Below are positions 45,646 to 56,027 of a stretch of 64,000 nucleotides of DNA, piece by piece. Each line of letters begins with the position of its first letter. Position 1 is the first letter of the stretch. Source of the DNA: Ochromonas danica (Eukaryota > Sar > Chrysophyceae > Chromulinales > Chromulinaceae); assembly GCA_015146655.1 (NCBI GenBank), contig VKHL01000081.1, positions 62,001-126,000 of the forward strand, in the 5' to 3' direction. The translations under genes and the position numbers were made by a program. The notes below the pieces were generated by a model. It was not told where the DNA came from and searched no databases. It saw only the letters and a program-made list of their open reading frames with translations.

Positions 45646-48415
45646 ATGACATCTTTCGATCTGCTCCAGTGGATAAAGCATATTGATTCATTGAAAGAAG
45701 ACAATCCCACGGAGGGATGGAGGCAATTCTATCATGGTCTCAGTCTACTTTCTTCGCAACCCATAGCATCTGAAGCATCGGAGATGTTCTGGGGGACTGC
45801 CTCGTATTTCTTCTCTCCGCCTTTTCTGACAGGTTTGTGGAAGGAATTCTTCAACCAGAGTGACTCGGACATAGGTGATAAGGGCACGAACCTTTATCGT
45901 TCCCTAGTGAGGGCTTTCCGTCTGTTATGCAATTGTCAAGGCTCAGAGGATGTCACGCTGTGGATTGGCTATGACACGTTCCAAACCCATCTTGTGGACA
46001 GCCTCTATAGTGCAATATCTTCCTGCAAGTTTTCTCTTCTGAAGAAGAGACGTGCTGGTGTGCAGGCAGTGCTAACAGCGCTGGATCGGCCAGGGCTGCA
46101 GAAGTGGATGCACCGCCTCGCTCTGCGCGCTGACAAGGCCAAAGGCCTTCTCTCACTCATGACTATCGAACTCATCTGTCGTTCCTGGAGTGCATGGCTA
46201 ATGGGTAGCAAAGCAACGCTCTCCACTGTTTTATCGGGCAAGTGGGTTCAGACAGTGGTAGCAGTTCTGGTGGAGAAGCAAATCACCCCCTGGCAGCTCA
46301 TGGAGCACGTCTTCTTTGCCAGTCCTTTGCTCACTTCTTACGCTGCAGAGATGATTCAACCCTGTTCTGTGGCATGTCAGAAAGAACTGATCACCTTGCT
46401 GGCCGGGCTAATTGGCTGTGCAGAGCAAGAAACACAAAAGATTTCTGCCACACGCTTTCTAGTAGCACTATTTCAAGCCCTGCCGAAGGAGTCGCTTCAA
46501 GGCGATCTTGAAATAGAATTGCGTATGACTGACTGTCTCTCACATTTGTTGGAAAGTGCCAATCTTTTCGTGAGACAGACTGTTGGTCCACTGGCAAGAG
46601 CCTTTGGTGAAGCCTCGGGACGTGTAGAATTGATAGCTTTAGGCGATTCTTTTCTTGCTTCACAAGCATCAGATCCATCCTCCTCATCGAATGATCATCA
46701 ACAGCTAACACAGAGTGAAGTGGTAGGAGAAGAGAGGGAAGGGGAAGAGCAGGGAATAAGAGGGATTGCTGATAGTGACGAAGAAAGTGATATTGAAGGG
46801 ATGGCGATCGATCCAGAGCCTCGCTTTGGTTTGGAAGGAGCTGTTCAACCCAGCTTGAGACCACGCTATCTCAAAGCATGTCTTGAAAGTAAGTCCTGCT
46901 ATTGACTTCAATTGTATTCAATGTTTGTTTATGTTGTCATTCTCATAGTGCTTAAGATGGGAGAAGGAGATAAATCTGCTCGACTTCATCATCTCGCCGC
47001 CTTGGTATCTTCCTACACGTTACTCTACTCAAGTTTCATCCATGTTCCTCACTGTAACTCTCTCTCTCTCCCTGCCTCTCATCTTGCTGTGTTAGGAGAG
47101 TATTCCAAAGTTGGTCGAGCAGAGGCCTGCTGATCTTAAGAGTTGCTCTGCACCTCTCCTTCTTCAGCTAGTTAATCTCGCTGACAACTTCTCTATTGAG
47201 GTATTCATGCAGTAGTCGTATTGGCGTGTGCTATGGAGACATTCATCTCATTGTGTTGTGTTGTAAAGGGCTTTGAAGACCTTCGCAGTGAGGCGGCGCT
47301 TTCTTTGCTTGCAGCTGAGCCCATTTCTTGTTTAGAAGTGGTTACTTCTGCGTTACTTCAAGCACCATCATCCTCGTCTTATGCTGGCGGTGGTGGAAGT
47401 CTTTCATTGGGGATGAAGCGCCATTTGCTTTTGTGGCTGCGGAAAGCTGCTCTGGCTATTGCTCGTGGCAGACAGTCAACAGCAACCCAACAACAGCTGC
47501 GAGACGAAGAGCAAGAGGAAGACAACCTCGTGGAAAATTTGATTGTGCCATTATCTGATAAAACGCGAATCAAAAAGCCGATTAGCCGCCAGAATCGTCT
47601 TCGCTTGGAGATACAGAATAAGAAGGAACGAGAACACAGTCATAAGAAGCCGACAGTGTCATTCCAAGATGTTGCTGGAGACTTCTTCTATCCTGTTATA
47701 CAAATGCTGTTGGAGGTATTGCATCCAGAGGAAGGAGTGCATGGGCGTCGTGAGAACTTCAACAAGATCGAAGAACTCTTTGGAGAAGAAGGCTCGCAAG
47801 TAACAGCAAGTAAAGAGGAAGGAAGAAAAGAACAACTTCAACGTTTGAAAGGGATTGATGCTGTGTTACCGATTGACGGCTTGTTGGCAATAGCGACTTT
47901 CTTACAATGCAGTCTTTACACGACACATATTCGGTAAGTAGTCTGTCTGTTGGTGATTCTGCAATTGTTAGTAGTACTCGTGCTTGACAAGCAAACTGTA
48001 TACTAGACGATTTACTCAGATAGCTTTGCAAGTTGCTCAATTATTTCGTGATTGTCCAGAGGCAGAGCTACGAAGAGTTTCTCTTAGTGTGACGTTCATC
48101 TCTTTGGATTGTACGGTGAAGCAAGCGGAGGCGTTGAGAAGTGAGAAACATCCTTTACTTCCGCCACGACGAAGTGCTATGGATAGTCTTCTTCACATTG
48201 CATCTGATCAAGCGGTGTTAGAGGAAGTGGATTCTAATTTAGAGACTGAACAAGGCAGAGGAGGTTCCTTGCCGCAAGAGATCGTCTCCTCGCCGTTGGG
48301 GATCGAATTGATTGAATGGATTGTCGCCACTGTCTCCAATGATAGCGACAAGGCATCACGAGACCTAAAAGCAGCTATCTTGAAGATTTGCGGAGAGATT
48401 GTTGGACCTCGATAG
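45646..48415 (+). CDS. TELO2: TELO2/TEL2, PIKK-maturation factor
   Basis: Exons 45646-46888, 46949-47004, 47096-47200, 47269-47933 and 48007-48415 give 825 residues, close to human TELO2 (837). The protein is helical throughout. Its central acidic linker (IADSDEESDIEGMAIDPEP) is followed by RPRYLKACLESMLKMGEGDK, ESIPKLVEQRPADLKS and GFEDLRSEAALSLLAAEP, the conserved C-terminal HEAT block of the family. TELO2 works with TTI1 and TTI2 and the R2TP-Hsp90 machinery to stabilise ATM, ATR, mTOR and related kinases. In the human protein the acidic linker is a CK2 target that binds R2TP; the Ser-Asp-Glu-Glu and Ser-Asp-Ile-Glu sites here could do the same. The first ~80 codons of open frame upstream of 45646 overlap the divergent gene and are not needed. 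Confidence 0.82.
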
Positions 48416-48738
48416 TGTTCACCTGTGGGAAATAACATGGCGTGCTGTGACGGTTAGTCTTCAACCAAGGATTAGGATTAGAGCTGTTGCTTTGCCTTGA
48501 ACGTTTCTAGTAAGTAAGTGTCTAAAGAAAATGCAGTCTTTTGTACGTGGATTTATCAAAGAAAATGCTTATGAATGAAGATTGGGAAGCTACCAAAGAA
48601 GGTAGGCCTAGACTCTGTATAATGCATTGTAGACTGGTACTGTACAGCCGCCAAACATCCATTTATTAACTTAAGAAGAAACCTGTGAGAATCCAGCAAT
48701 AGCTATTAGGAACTGATTAACTCAAACAAAGAGAGGAA
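48416..48738. other. intergenic region TELO2 / SelM-like
   Basis: 323 bases with the TELO2 3' UTR and the promoter of the next gene, including a TTAACTTAA copy at 48666. No open frame of note. Confidence 0.5.
48666..48674 (+). promoter_or_regulatory. TTAACTTAA motif, copy 4
   Basis: ATTAACTTAA ends 65 bases before the ATG of the SelM-like gene, the same distance range as copies 2 and 5. Confidence 0.35.
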
Positions 48739-49487
48739 ATGAAGTCATTCTTTGTTGTGTTGATTATCTTGTCATGGATAGCAAATGTCTTCTCTATTCA
48801 TGGTGAAATCATTTCTTGTAGTCGATGTCGTCTAAATGGATTACCAGAAGTGCGACGCTTTTTGAAAGAGGTCAGCGGGCATCACCCAATTGGCGATTGG
48901 ATGACTTGTGAGTGATGACATAGACGTACTGTGTGATGTTTTAGCCTGGACATGCTGATGCCTATGAGAACCTCAAGGTGACCTTCATTTTTGGTCGTAA
49001 TCCTGACCTCTTCATCAAAGATGATGACGGCAAGGTCATCGAGACTATCGATCTCTCTCCTGTAAGCCCTTCTCACCATTAAGATCCCCTTATTATAATC
49101 ACACACACATTCTCTATGTGTGCATAGTACACGACAGAAGCAATTCACAATCTGTTAAAAGAGAAGGGCTTTGAGAGAAAACCCTCCAATAGCAGTCGAT
49201 CGTCTTCTTCAGCCAATCAATCCTTGTCTGAAAAACAAGTTGTCGCCGCCGCAGCACCATCCGCACCAGAAGGAGGAGCAGTTGTTACTGGTTCAGGACC
49301 ATCTGGACAAGGAAGAGGATCCGCTTCTGCTTCGACATCATCTGGACAAGGGAGGGCAGTGGGTGGTGCTGGCTCTGCATCAAGGGCAATAGCTGGTCCT
49401 GTGACATCATCACCACCGGCACTCAGAGGCAGCATCAATTCCAATCGAGTTCAAAGAAACAGGGACAGGACAGCTGCTGTCGCCTAG
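48739..49487 (+). CDS. SelM/Sep15-like thioredoxin-fold protein, Cys form
   Basis: Exons 48739-48870, 48945-49061 and 49128-49487, all phase 0, give 202 residues. A signal peptide opens the protein (FFVVLIILSWIANVFS). The redox site is CSRC in ISCSRCRLNGLPEVRRFLKE; selenoproteins M and Sep15 have Sec in this motif, while here the codon is TGT. NLKVTFIFGRNPDLFIKDDD and ETIDLSPYTTEAIHNLL follow the SelM/Sep15 beta-alpha pattern. The family acts in the ER on disulfides and glycoprotein folding. The last ~90 residues are an Ala/Gly/Ser-rich, low-complexity tail absent from animal members, and no KDEL-type signal ends it. Exon phases and the frame leave little doubt it is a gene; the redox partner is unknown. 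Confidence 0.8.
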
Positions 49488-49781
49488 ACTGGAGCTGGTC
49501 ACCATGGTTTTGTTGTTTGATGAGAAAGTGACTGGGAGAGGAGCGAATGTGTCAAGAGAATGGCATGCAATACATACATAGTGGACAATAGCGCCACAAC
49601 CGTCGAGTTTGTGACGTGATAGCATCTTCTTTAAGCCTTGAACATGTAAATGGAAATTATCCGCTGGCTCTACTTTTCGAGCGCGCATGTACAAAACCAA
49701 AACCCAATGCCAATATTCTACTACAGACATCTGAAAGGAGCCACTAGCTATTTGATGTTTCTCATCTTTATTCGTACTTTT

Positions 49782-52515
49782 CTATTTGGAGAAGCGAGGG
49801 CGGGGAATACGAGGGCGTACTTCAAAAGATATTGCATTGACAGGACAGACAAATTGACAGAGCTTGCATCCAACACAAAGATTGCGATCCACGTGAGCCT
49901 TCTTCCCAGACCCACAGGATGGGGCAGTCATTTTAATTGCGTAAGCAGCACCATCACTGCATGCTACCTCACAGGCTCCACATCCAATGCACTTGGCAGG
50001 ATCGATAACACTAACCACTTCCGTGGCGTGGTCAAGATGGCTAGGATCAGTCAAAGACGCATTGGCACGACCCACTAAATCGTTCAGGGAGTGGCAACCA
50101 TGCCCCTCGAGATAATGCTGCAGTCCATCTATCCAGTCTTCGACAATACGATAGCCATGCTGCATGACAGAGGTAGTGGCTTGGAGGTTGGTCGATCCTA
50201 CAGAGATATATTCTGCACAATCCTTCCACGTGTAGATACCACCCATACCAGAAATAGGGATTGTTAACTTGGGCTCACGGGCAAGTTCGGACACAAAACG
50301 CAATCCGATGGGTCTCATTCCTTTGCCTGAGAAGCCACTAACAGCGGAATGGCCCTGTATAGTGGGTAAAGCTCTCAGTGACTCGAGATCAATATGAGAA
50401 ATAGACTTGACAGTATTGATGGCACTGATAGCATCCGCTCCTCCTTCTTGTGCTGCCAATGCAGCTGGAACCATATCAGTTATATTTGGTGTTAATTTCG
50501 CCACCACAGGGATGTTGACATGTCGTTTGGCAGCCGCTGTGTAGCGACTAATGAGAGAAAGCTGCTGGCCTACATGATGGCCTGCATCTGTGCGAGCCAT
50601 CTGAGGACAAGAAAAGTTAAGCTCTAACATGTGTGCTCCAGCTCCCTGTATTAGTTACAAGAAGTGATTAGAGCATGAAGAGAACAAAACAGTGAATCAG
50701 AGATTAACCCACCTCAGCAGCACGGGCCAGATACTCCCAATCCTCATCGCAATATCCCATAATGCTTACAGCTGTTACTTTGGTGGGATAGGTCTTACGA
50801 AGCCAAGCGATGTCAGCAAGATTGTCAGCCAATGGGCGGTCGCTAATCTGCTCCATGTTTTGGATACCTACATCCATGCCTCCCGTGGATCTAGCATGAA
50901 CGACAGAGAAGCGGGGAGAGGGATGGCGGATTTCGAACTTGTCTTCACGTGCAAGTGTTTTGTAATAGGAACCTCCAAAGCCCTGATCATAGGCACGTGC
51001 GATCATCTCCGCCGAGTTAGTCACAGGCGATGATGACAACGCGAAAGGATTCTCCCAATGTACTCCACAGAAATCCATAGCCAGAGAGATCTTAGACCGA
51101 GGGAGAGGTGAGCGATCAGGAAGGATCTCCGCCGCGGCTTTCTTTCCGTCGGCAACGGCTTGAACAACCGAATCTCCTCCACCACGAACAGCGTCTCCTC
51201 CTACAAAGATAGTCGACGCCTTCTTGTCAGCTTTTGGAGAACTTTCTTCCTTTCTATCAGTGATAGATGATGGCGAAGCCATGGAGCGCACGATGATTGA
51301 GCCATCAGCAGGCCATCCCTCCACAAGAACTCTTCCCTCTTCATCCAGCATCTGTCCAGCAGCAATTAGAATTGTCGAAGCCTGCAAAGTTGACTTCATG
51401 TCTGCAACAACGGAATGAGGAAAGAGTTTAGTTGATTGAATGGTAACTGTATTGTTTCCATCCACTCGCGTGACGAGAGACTCTGTGTGGAGGACTGCTC
51501 CAGCTTCCAGAGCCATCTCAATCTCCTCCTTATCCGCTGGCGCTTCCTCAAGACTCTCTCGAGTAATGATATGAATAGTCTTCGCTCCAAGACTCTTCGC
51601 GGTGATGGCACAATCCATAGCGACGGAGCCACCTCCAATAACAACGACGTGTTTGTCTTTAGACAGAAAGCTGGCGCGCTCTTTCTCGACAGAGTTTGCA
51701 CTTTCAAGGAATGCTAGAGCACCCGAGATTCCCTGTGTCTTCCAATAAGTGTCAACATTGTCAATCTCGACAGGTCTCGAAGCTTGTAAGCCAGGAGAGG
51801 AGAAGACAGCATCGAAGTCCTTAGACAAGACATCTCGTACATTCTTCATATTGCAGTTGAAGACAAACTTCACACCCATGTCTTCAATACGCTTGACTTC
51901 TTCTTCTACAAGCTTATGATCAATACGTTCAGGTGAAAGAGCATAACGTAATGCTCCACCTGCTGATGCACGTCTTTCGAAGACAGTCACTTGAGAACCT
52001 CTTCGCGCCAACTCACGCGCTGCTGCCAATCCTGCGGGACCTGCACCAAGCACAGCAGTGCGATGATGGGTACCAGCAGGAACGGGTGGTAACTTCAATC
52101 CATGTGTGACACCATAATCGTGAAGGTAGCGCTGGACAGCGCCGATCTTGACCGAGCCGTCGATGTTTTTGCGCAGACACGCTCCTTCGCACAGACGAGA
52201 AACTGGACACACTGTGCCACAGACACCACCCAAAGGGTTGTTGTCTAAGACAGTCTCAGCTGCACCTAGCACGTTTTCAAATCGTAATTGTCGGAGAAAC
52301 TTGTCAGGTTTGGTATCTGCTGGACAAGCTTTGGCACATGGCGCATCAACACAAAGAAGACATCTTTCAGCCTCAGTCATTGCTCCAAGATCAGTCAAGC
52401 GACCATCAGGAAGACGACCAGACTTTTGCAACTTAACTTCTCCACAAGAAGTAATCGTTCGTGTTGATCGTACAAGTGCTCTCTTGCACTTATTTTGAAG
52501 AAGTCTCAGACTCAT
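49782..52515 (-). CDS. DPYD-like: dihydropyrimidine dehydrogenase, PreT-PreA-type fusion
   Basis: Exons 52515-50713 and 50645-49782 give 888 residues. The N-terminal half matches bacterial PreT: iron-sulfur cysteines in CLLCVDAPCAKACPADTKPD and CGTVCPVSRLCEGAC, the FAD site VLGAGPAGLAAARELARRG and the NAD(P)H site VVVIGGGSVAMDCA. From ~residue 490 it matches PreA, the FMN barrel: LAMDFCGVHWENPFALSSSP, NMEQISDRPL, ELNFSCPQM, INTVKSISHIDLE, SGFSGKGMRPIGLRF and GYRIVEDW. Two 4Fe-4S motifs close it, CIGCGACEVAC and CVGCKLCQFVC. It would reduce uracil and thymine as the first step of their breakdown. Mammalian DPD has the same order but is longer (1025) and has a Cys in the loop where this protein reads DAGHHVGQ. 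The basic first 20 residues may be a mitochondrial leader. Confidence 0.88.
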
Positions 52516-53336
52516 ATTTGATTTGGTTCAAAGAGGGAGGGGGAAGAGGACGGGTTAGGGTAAGGTACAAGAAGAGGAGACAGTTGGATACTGATTGGAC
52601 TGATCACACCAACCGAGGATGGGATGGGAAGGACAGGATGGGTTGGAATGGACGAGGAGAAGACAACGCTGCTCTCTGCTGCAACACCAAGTTGAACCTC
52701 CCCAATCTCTTTTTAACTTCACACTTGGTAAGGAATTACACTAGACACAAATACAAACACAAACATGCCCTTCAGAGTCCGTTTGTTCAAGAAACGCGGG
52801 TCTGTCATTACCGCGCACCAGGCAATAATGCTGAATGATGTTCATCACGAATAGATTAAATTGGCACATTATCATGTGACAATGGTTGCTTACATGTCAA
52901 GTTAGCTGGTTGAGTAAATTAAAGGAGTTTAAGGTGAAAAGTTGCTACTGCCACTGTGCATACAGTAGTCTACGAGTTAATTTCCTTGATCTTGTCCACA
53001 AACGCTTGCAATGCTCTAAGGCAGCTAAGGACTGTCACTAATCTGGATAGAAAAGTCAGCGCAGTTACAAGCAGAAAAGGTGTTAAGTTCTTACAAGGCA
53101 GTGAATATTATAAACCAGATTGACAATTCCTATTCCGCAAGGATTTAGTTCTCCTATAAGACAGTACTTACAAAATTGCTAAAAGCAAGAACAACATCCC
53201 CACCTCCAACAATACACACACTCACACGCGCGAGGTCCAACCCAGTACACGCTTCTATTAGAGCCCAGTACACTAGCTCTACAAAATTCAATGGCCTAAC
53301 CCCAGTAACCTAACCTGTTCCTCCGCGGCAATACGG
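52516..53336. other. longest intergenic region, no gene called
   Basis: 821 bases upstream of the PreTA gene and downstream of the plastid-type gene. The + strand holds only a 29-codon ATG frame at about 52767. On the minus strand there are good donor/acceptor pairs around 53047-53175 (GTAAGT..TATAG and GTAAGA..TCCAG) bounding short segments, but no frame I could join gave a convincing protein. A lone GGGTTAGGG near 52550 is not a telomere array. A spliced noncoding RNA or alternative 3' UTR exons are possible. Confidence 0.4.
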
Positions 53337-54212
53337 TTAATCGTCAGGAGTAATGGGGCCAATGTCCTTCTCCAAAACCTCGAGCAGTTGATTGAATATG
53401 AACTTTGCAGACATGGACTCAGGGGCAATCCTCTCCAACACGAGCACCATCATTTGATAGCAACCGAAGAGAGCCGCACCCTCCAGCGCGGACTGCGTAT
53501 AACTCTTGACCATCTTGCGAGGAAGACGACTTTCCTCTGGCATCTTGTCTTCGAAGACAAAGACAGCGTCACGGAAAGTGGCTGCCAGGACTGAGGCAAC
53601 GGCTCCATAGAGCGCGCTGGTCAGAAAGTCCTCCACGGCGTTAGTGGGATGGAAGACGAAGTGGTTGTCATCCAAGGCGTCATACACCAACCACTTTGTC
53701 ACATCTCCTACGATTTCTGCAGGATCGAGACGCTCCGTGAGAGGAAGGTCTTCCTCCTTGCCGGTGGAGGAATGCCTTTGAGCAGCCTTGGTCGCCTCGG
53801 AGATGACCGAGGCAACGATAGCGATGAGAGGGATAGAGATAGCACGAGGTAGACCCAGTGCCACGCTAATCCCTCGAAGCAGACCTCTCGTACCGAAGAA
53901 GGCACTGGTGGAGGTAACCTTGGAGATGACGTTGTCGATCTTGCGGTCTCCGATGACATCAGCAGTCCTGCGACTCGCCAGCCCTCCCACCGCTCCTGCA
54001 ATGCCTTCCGAGATGCCGATAGCCACTGAAGATCCCAGACTAATAGGTACTGCAGCTTTCCTGAGATTGTCCAGAGCACTTGCCATCTCTGTGGAGACCA
54101 ACTCAGGAGGAATGGATGGAAGCGTTAGAAGTTCAGGATGGAATAGCAGAAGTCCTTGAGAGAAGGCCAGGCAATGGCCTAATATGACCCATAGCAAGAC
54201 CATGGCAGACAT
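53337..54212 (-). CDS. putative plastid membrane protein of unknown function
   Basis: 291 residues from the ATG at 54212, no intron. A hydrophobic signal segment (MVLLWVILGHCLA) is followed directly by FSQG, giving Phe after Ala as in the cleavage motif of stramenopile plastid leaders. The mature part has several Gly/Ala-rich hydrophobic stretches: ISLGSSVAIGISEGIAGAVG, LPRAISIPLIAIVASVIS and SALYGAVASVLAATFRD, separated by charged loops. The pattern suggests a two- to four-helix membrane protein. I do not recognise the family. The neighbouring 56028-56741 gene has a similar size, a signal-type leader and a membrane character, but the two do not align. Confidence 0.7.
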   Translation of the reverse strand: MSAMVLLWVILGHCLAFSQGLLLFHPELLTLPSIPPELVSTEMASALDNLRKAAVPISLGSSVAIGISEGIAGAVGGLASRRTADVIGDRKIDNVISKVTSTSAFFGTRGLLRGISVALGLPRAISIPLIAIVASVISEATKAAQRHSSTGKEEDLPLTERLDPAEIVGDVTKWLVYDALDDNHFVFHPTNAVEDFLTSALYGAVASVLAATFRDAVFVFEDKMPEESRLPRKMVKSYTQSALEGAALFGCYQMMVLVLERIAPESMSAKFIFNQLLEVLEKDIGPITPDD

Positions 54213-54468
54213 CAATTAAATTCTTCTGGAAACACAGACTGCCCAGTTGACTGACGGCAGCACAGCAGGGCAGCAGGAGAAGAGAGAAAAGAAATGGAAA
54301 AGGAAGTGAAGACCTAGATCTGAAGATCTAGACGGTTAGAGTCCATCCAGACGGCTAAAATACCAGAATCTGGTGCTGGGCTCAGCTTTCCCCTCCATTC
54401 ATCGCTCTGAAGGTGAAACTGGACCATTTCCTCTGTCATACTATCTATTTCGTCCTAATTTTTTCAAT

Positions 54469-55752
54469 ATGTCTAAGACGTTATTAAAAGCAGCTACTGA
54501 TAGAGCTTTACGAAAGGAACGTGAGGCGAAGGATGAGAAAGCAGTGGTTGTAGCGGGCAGCAACAAGAAGAGAGCCCACGTGGACACTGAAGCCTCCTCC
54601 TCACTCAAGACTTTGAAGATCAGCGATAACAAGAAGGTCAAGCTAAGTGGAGATCTCAGACCCATTACCCCAGCTGACTCAGACGCGACTGCCGTGACCT
54701 CCAAGGCAGCAGGCGGCGGCGGCACTGCGACTTCTCTGGCTGGCCGCGTCGTCTACCTGGGCCACATCCCCGACGGATTCTATGAGGCACAAATGGAGAA
54801 GTTCTTCAAGCAATTTGGTAATGTCCAACGTATTAAACTCTTCAGAAGCAAGAAGAACAATCGATCAAGAGGATACGCTTTCCTTGAGTTCGACTCCCCG
54901 GAGACTGCAGCCGTGGTGGCGGACTCCATGGACGGATACTTCCTCATGGAGAGAAAGATGGTCTGTAATGTCGTCCCACCCGAGAAGATCCATGACAAGA
55001 TGTTTGCTCGTCCTAAACAGGAGCCCAGAACGAAGAAGAGCGAGATCGACAGCGACTCCGACGACGAGGAGAAGGTGGAAGGAGAAGAGCAGGCAGAGAA
55101 GGCCAAGGAGGAAGAACACGGTGTCGACGACACTAACTTTGAGAAGATGGTCAAAGCACACAGAAAGCTTATGGCTCAGAAGCAGAAGAAGTTGCGGGAG
55201 CTTGGCATTGAGTTCAACATTCCCTTCGTGCAGCCTGTGGAGGAGCGCGTTGTCTCGCCTGTTACTGCAGCAGCTGCTACTGTTGCCACTGTTGTAGCCC
55301 CTACCCCTGGAAAGAAGGGAAAGGTTGCTGCTCCTGTGCCAGAGCCGGAGCCTGTGGAAGAAGAAAAGCCCATTTTGGCCCCTACTACCCCTGGTAAGAC
55401 CAGGAGGGCAAAGGGTGCTGCTGTTCCTGAGCCAGAGCCTGTGGAGGAAGAAAAGCCCATTCTGGCCCCTACTACCCCTGGAAAGACCAGGAGGGCAAAG
55501 GGTGCTGCTGTTCCTGAGCCAGAGCCTGTAGAGGAAGAGAAACCTGTCGTCGCCCCCACCCCTGGAAGGACTCGGAGTGGAAGGAGTGCTGCTGTCGCAG
55601 AGCCGAAGCCTGTAGAGGAAGAGAAGGCTGTGGTGGCCCCTACTACCCCTGGAAAGGCCCGCAAGGCCAAGAATGCTAAGCCTGTTGAGCCAGAAGTGGA
55701 GGAGAAGTCATTGGAAACTAAGAAGCAAAGTAAGATTCCTCGAAGGAAGTGA
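54469..55752 (+). CDS. NIFK: NIFK/Nop15-like nucleolar RRM protein
   Basis: Intronless, 427 residues from the ATG at 54469 (MSKTLLKAATDRALRKERE); the frame is open for 32 codons upstream without a better start. One RRM at ~90-170: RNP2 is VVYLGHIPDGF and RNP1 RSRGYAFLEF, with FFKQFGNVQRIKLFRSKK between, closely following human NIFK and yeast Nop15, which act in pre-60S ribosome assembly (ITS2 processing). After it come an acidic stretch, a conserved helix FEKMVKAHRKLMAQKQKKLRE, and a C-terminal region of four tandem ~28-residue units rich in Pro, Glu and Lys. The last residues, KQSKIPRRK, are basic. It is divergent from the plastid-type gene, with 256 bases between starts. Confidence 0.88.
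   Translation: MSKTLLKAATDRALRKEREAKDEKAVVVAGSNKKRAHVDTEASSSLKTLKISDNKKVKLSGDLRPITPADSDATAVTSKAAGGGGTATSLAGRVVYLGHIPDGFYEAQMEKFFKQFGNVQRIKLFRSKKNNRSRGYAFLEFDSPETAAVVADSMDGYFLMERKMVCNVVPPEKIHDKMFARPKQEPRTKKSEIDSDSDDEEKVEGEEQAEKAKEEEHGVDDTNFEKMVKAHRKLMAQKQKKLRELGIEFNIPFVQPVEERVVSPVTAAAATVATVVAPTPGKKGKVAAPVPEPEPVEEEKPILAPTTPGKTRRAKGAAVPEPEPVEEEKPILAPTTPGKTRRAKGAAVPEPEPVEEEKPVVAPTPGRTRSGRSAAVAEPKPVEEEKAVVAPTTPGKARKAKNAKPVEPEVEEKSLETKKQSKIPRRK
55336..55676 (+). repeat. coding minisatellite, four ~84-87 bp units
   Basis: Four head-to-tail units encode PEPVEEEKPILAPTTPGKT-type segments of 28-29 residues. Units 1 and 2 are almost identical; units 3 and 4 have drifted. The repeat length is a multiple of three, so the frame is kept. 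Confidence 0.9.
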
Positions 55753-56027
55753 TCTAGAATAGCCGGTAGAACAAGTGTAAAGTAACTTAAACCTACATAA
55801 TTTGTGCAGTATTCTCAATCACATTTTTATCAATGGAAGAGGTATTGAGATCTATTTATGAGATCATAATATTTTCTGCTAGGGTCACTATTTTGCAGCG
55901 GATCAGCATACTGCTAGAGGTAAAGGCCAGTCAGGACAGTGTCAACGAGCGATCGCTTGCATTAGCAGTAGTAGGTACGCGATGCTCTCTCAGGAGAACA
56001 GCACGCTTTTCAAGAGTAACCACGGTA

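Noticed and set aside
48739-49487. Selenoprotein gene with in-frame TGA
   Set aside because: The redox-site codons are TGT AGT CGA TGT; the frame has no internal TGA and none is needed.
52550-52562. GGGTTAGGGTAAGG as a telomere remnant
   Set aside because: Only about one and a half units; no array, so chance.
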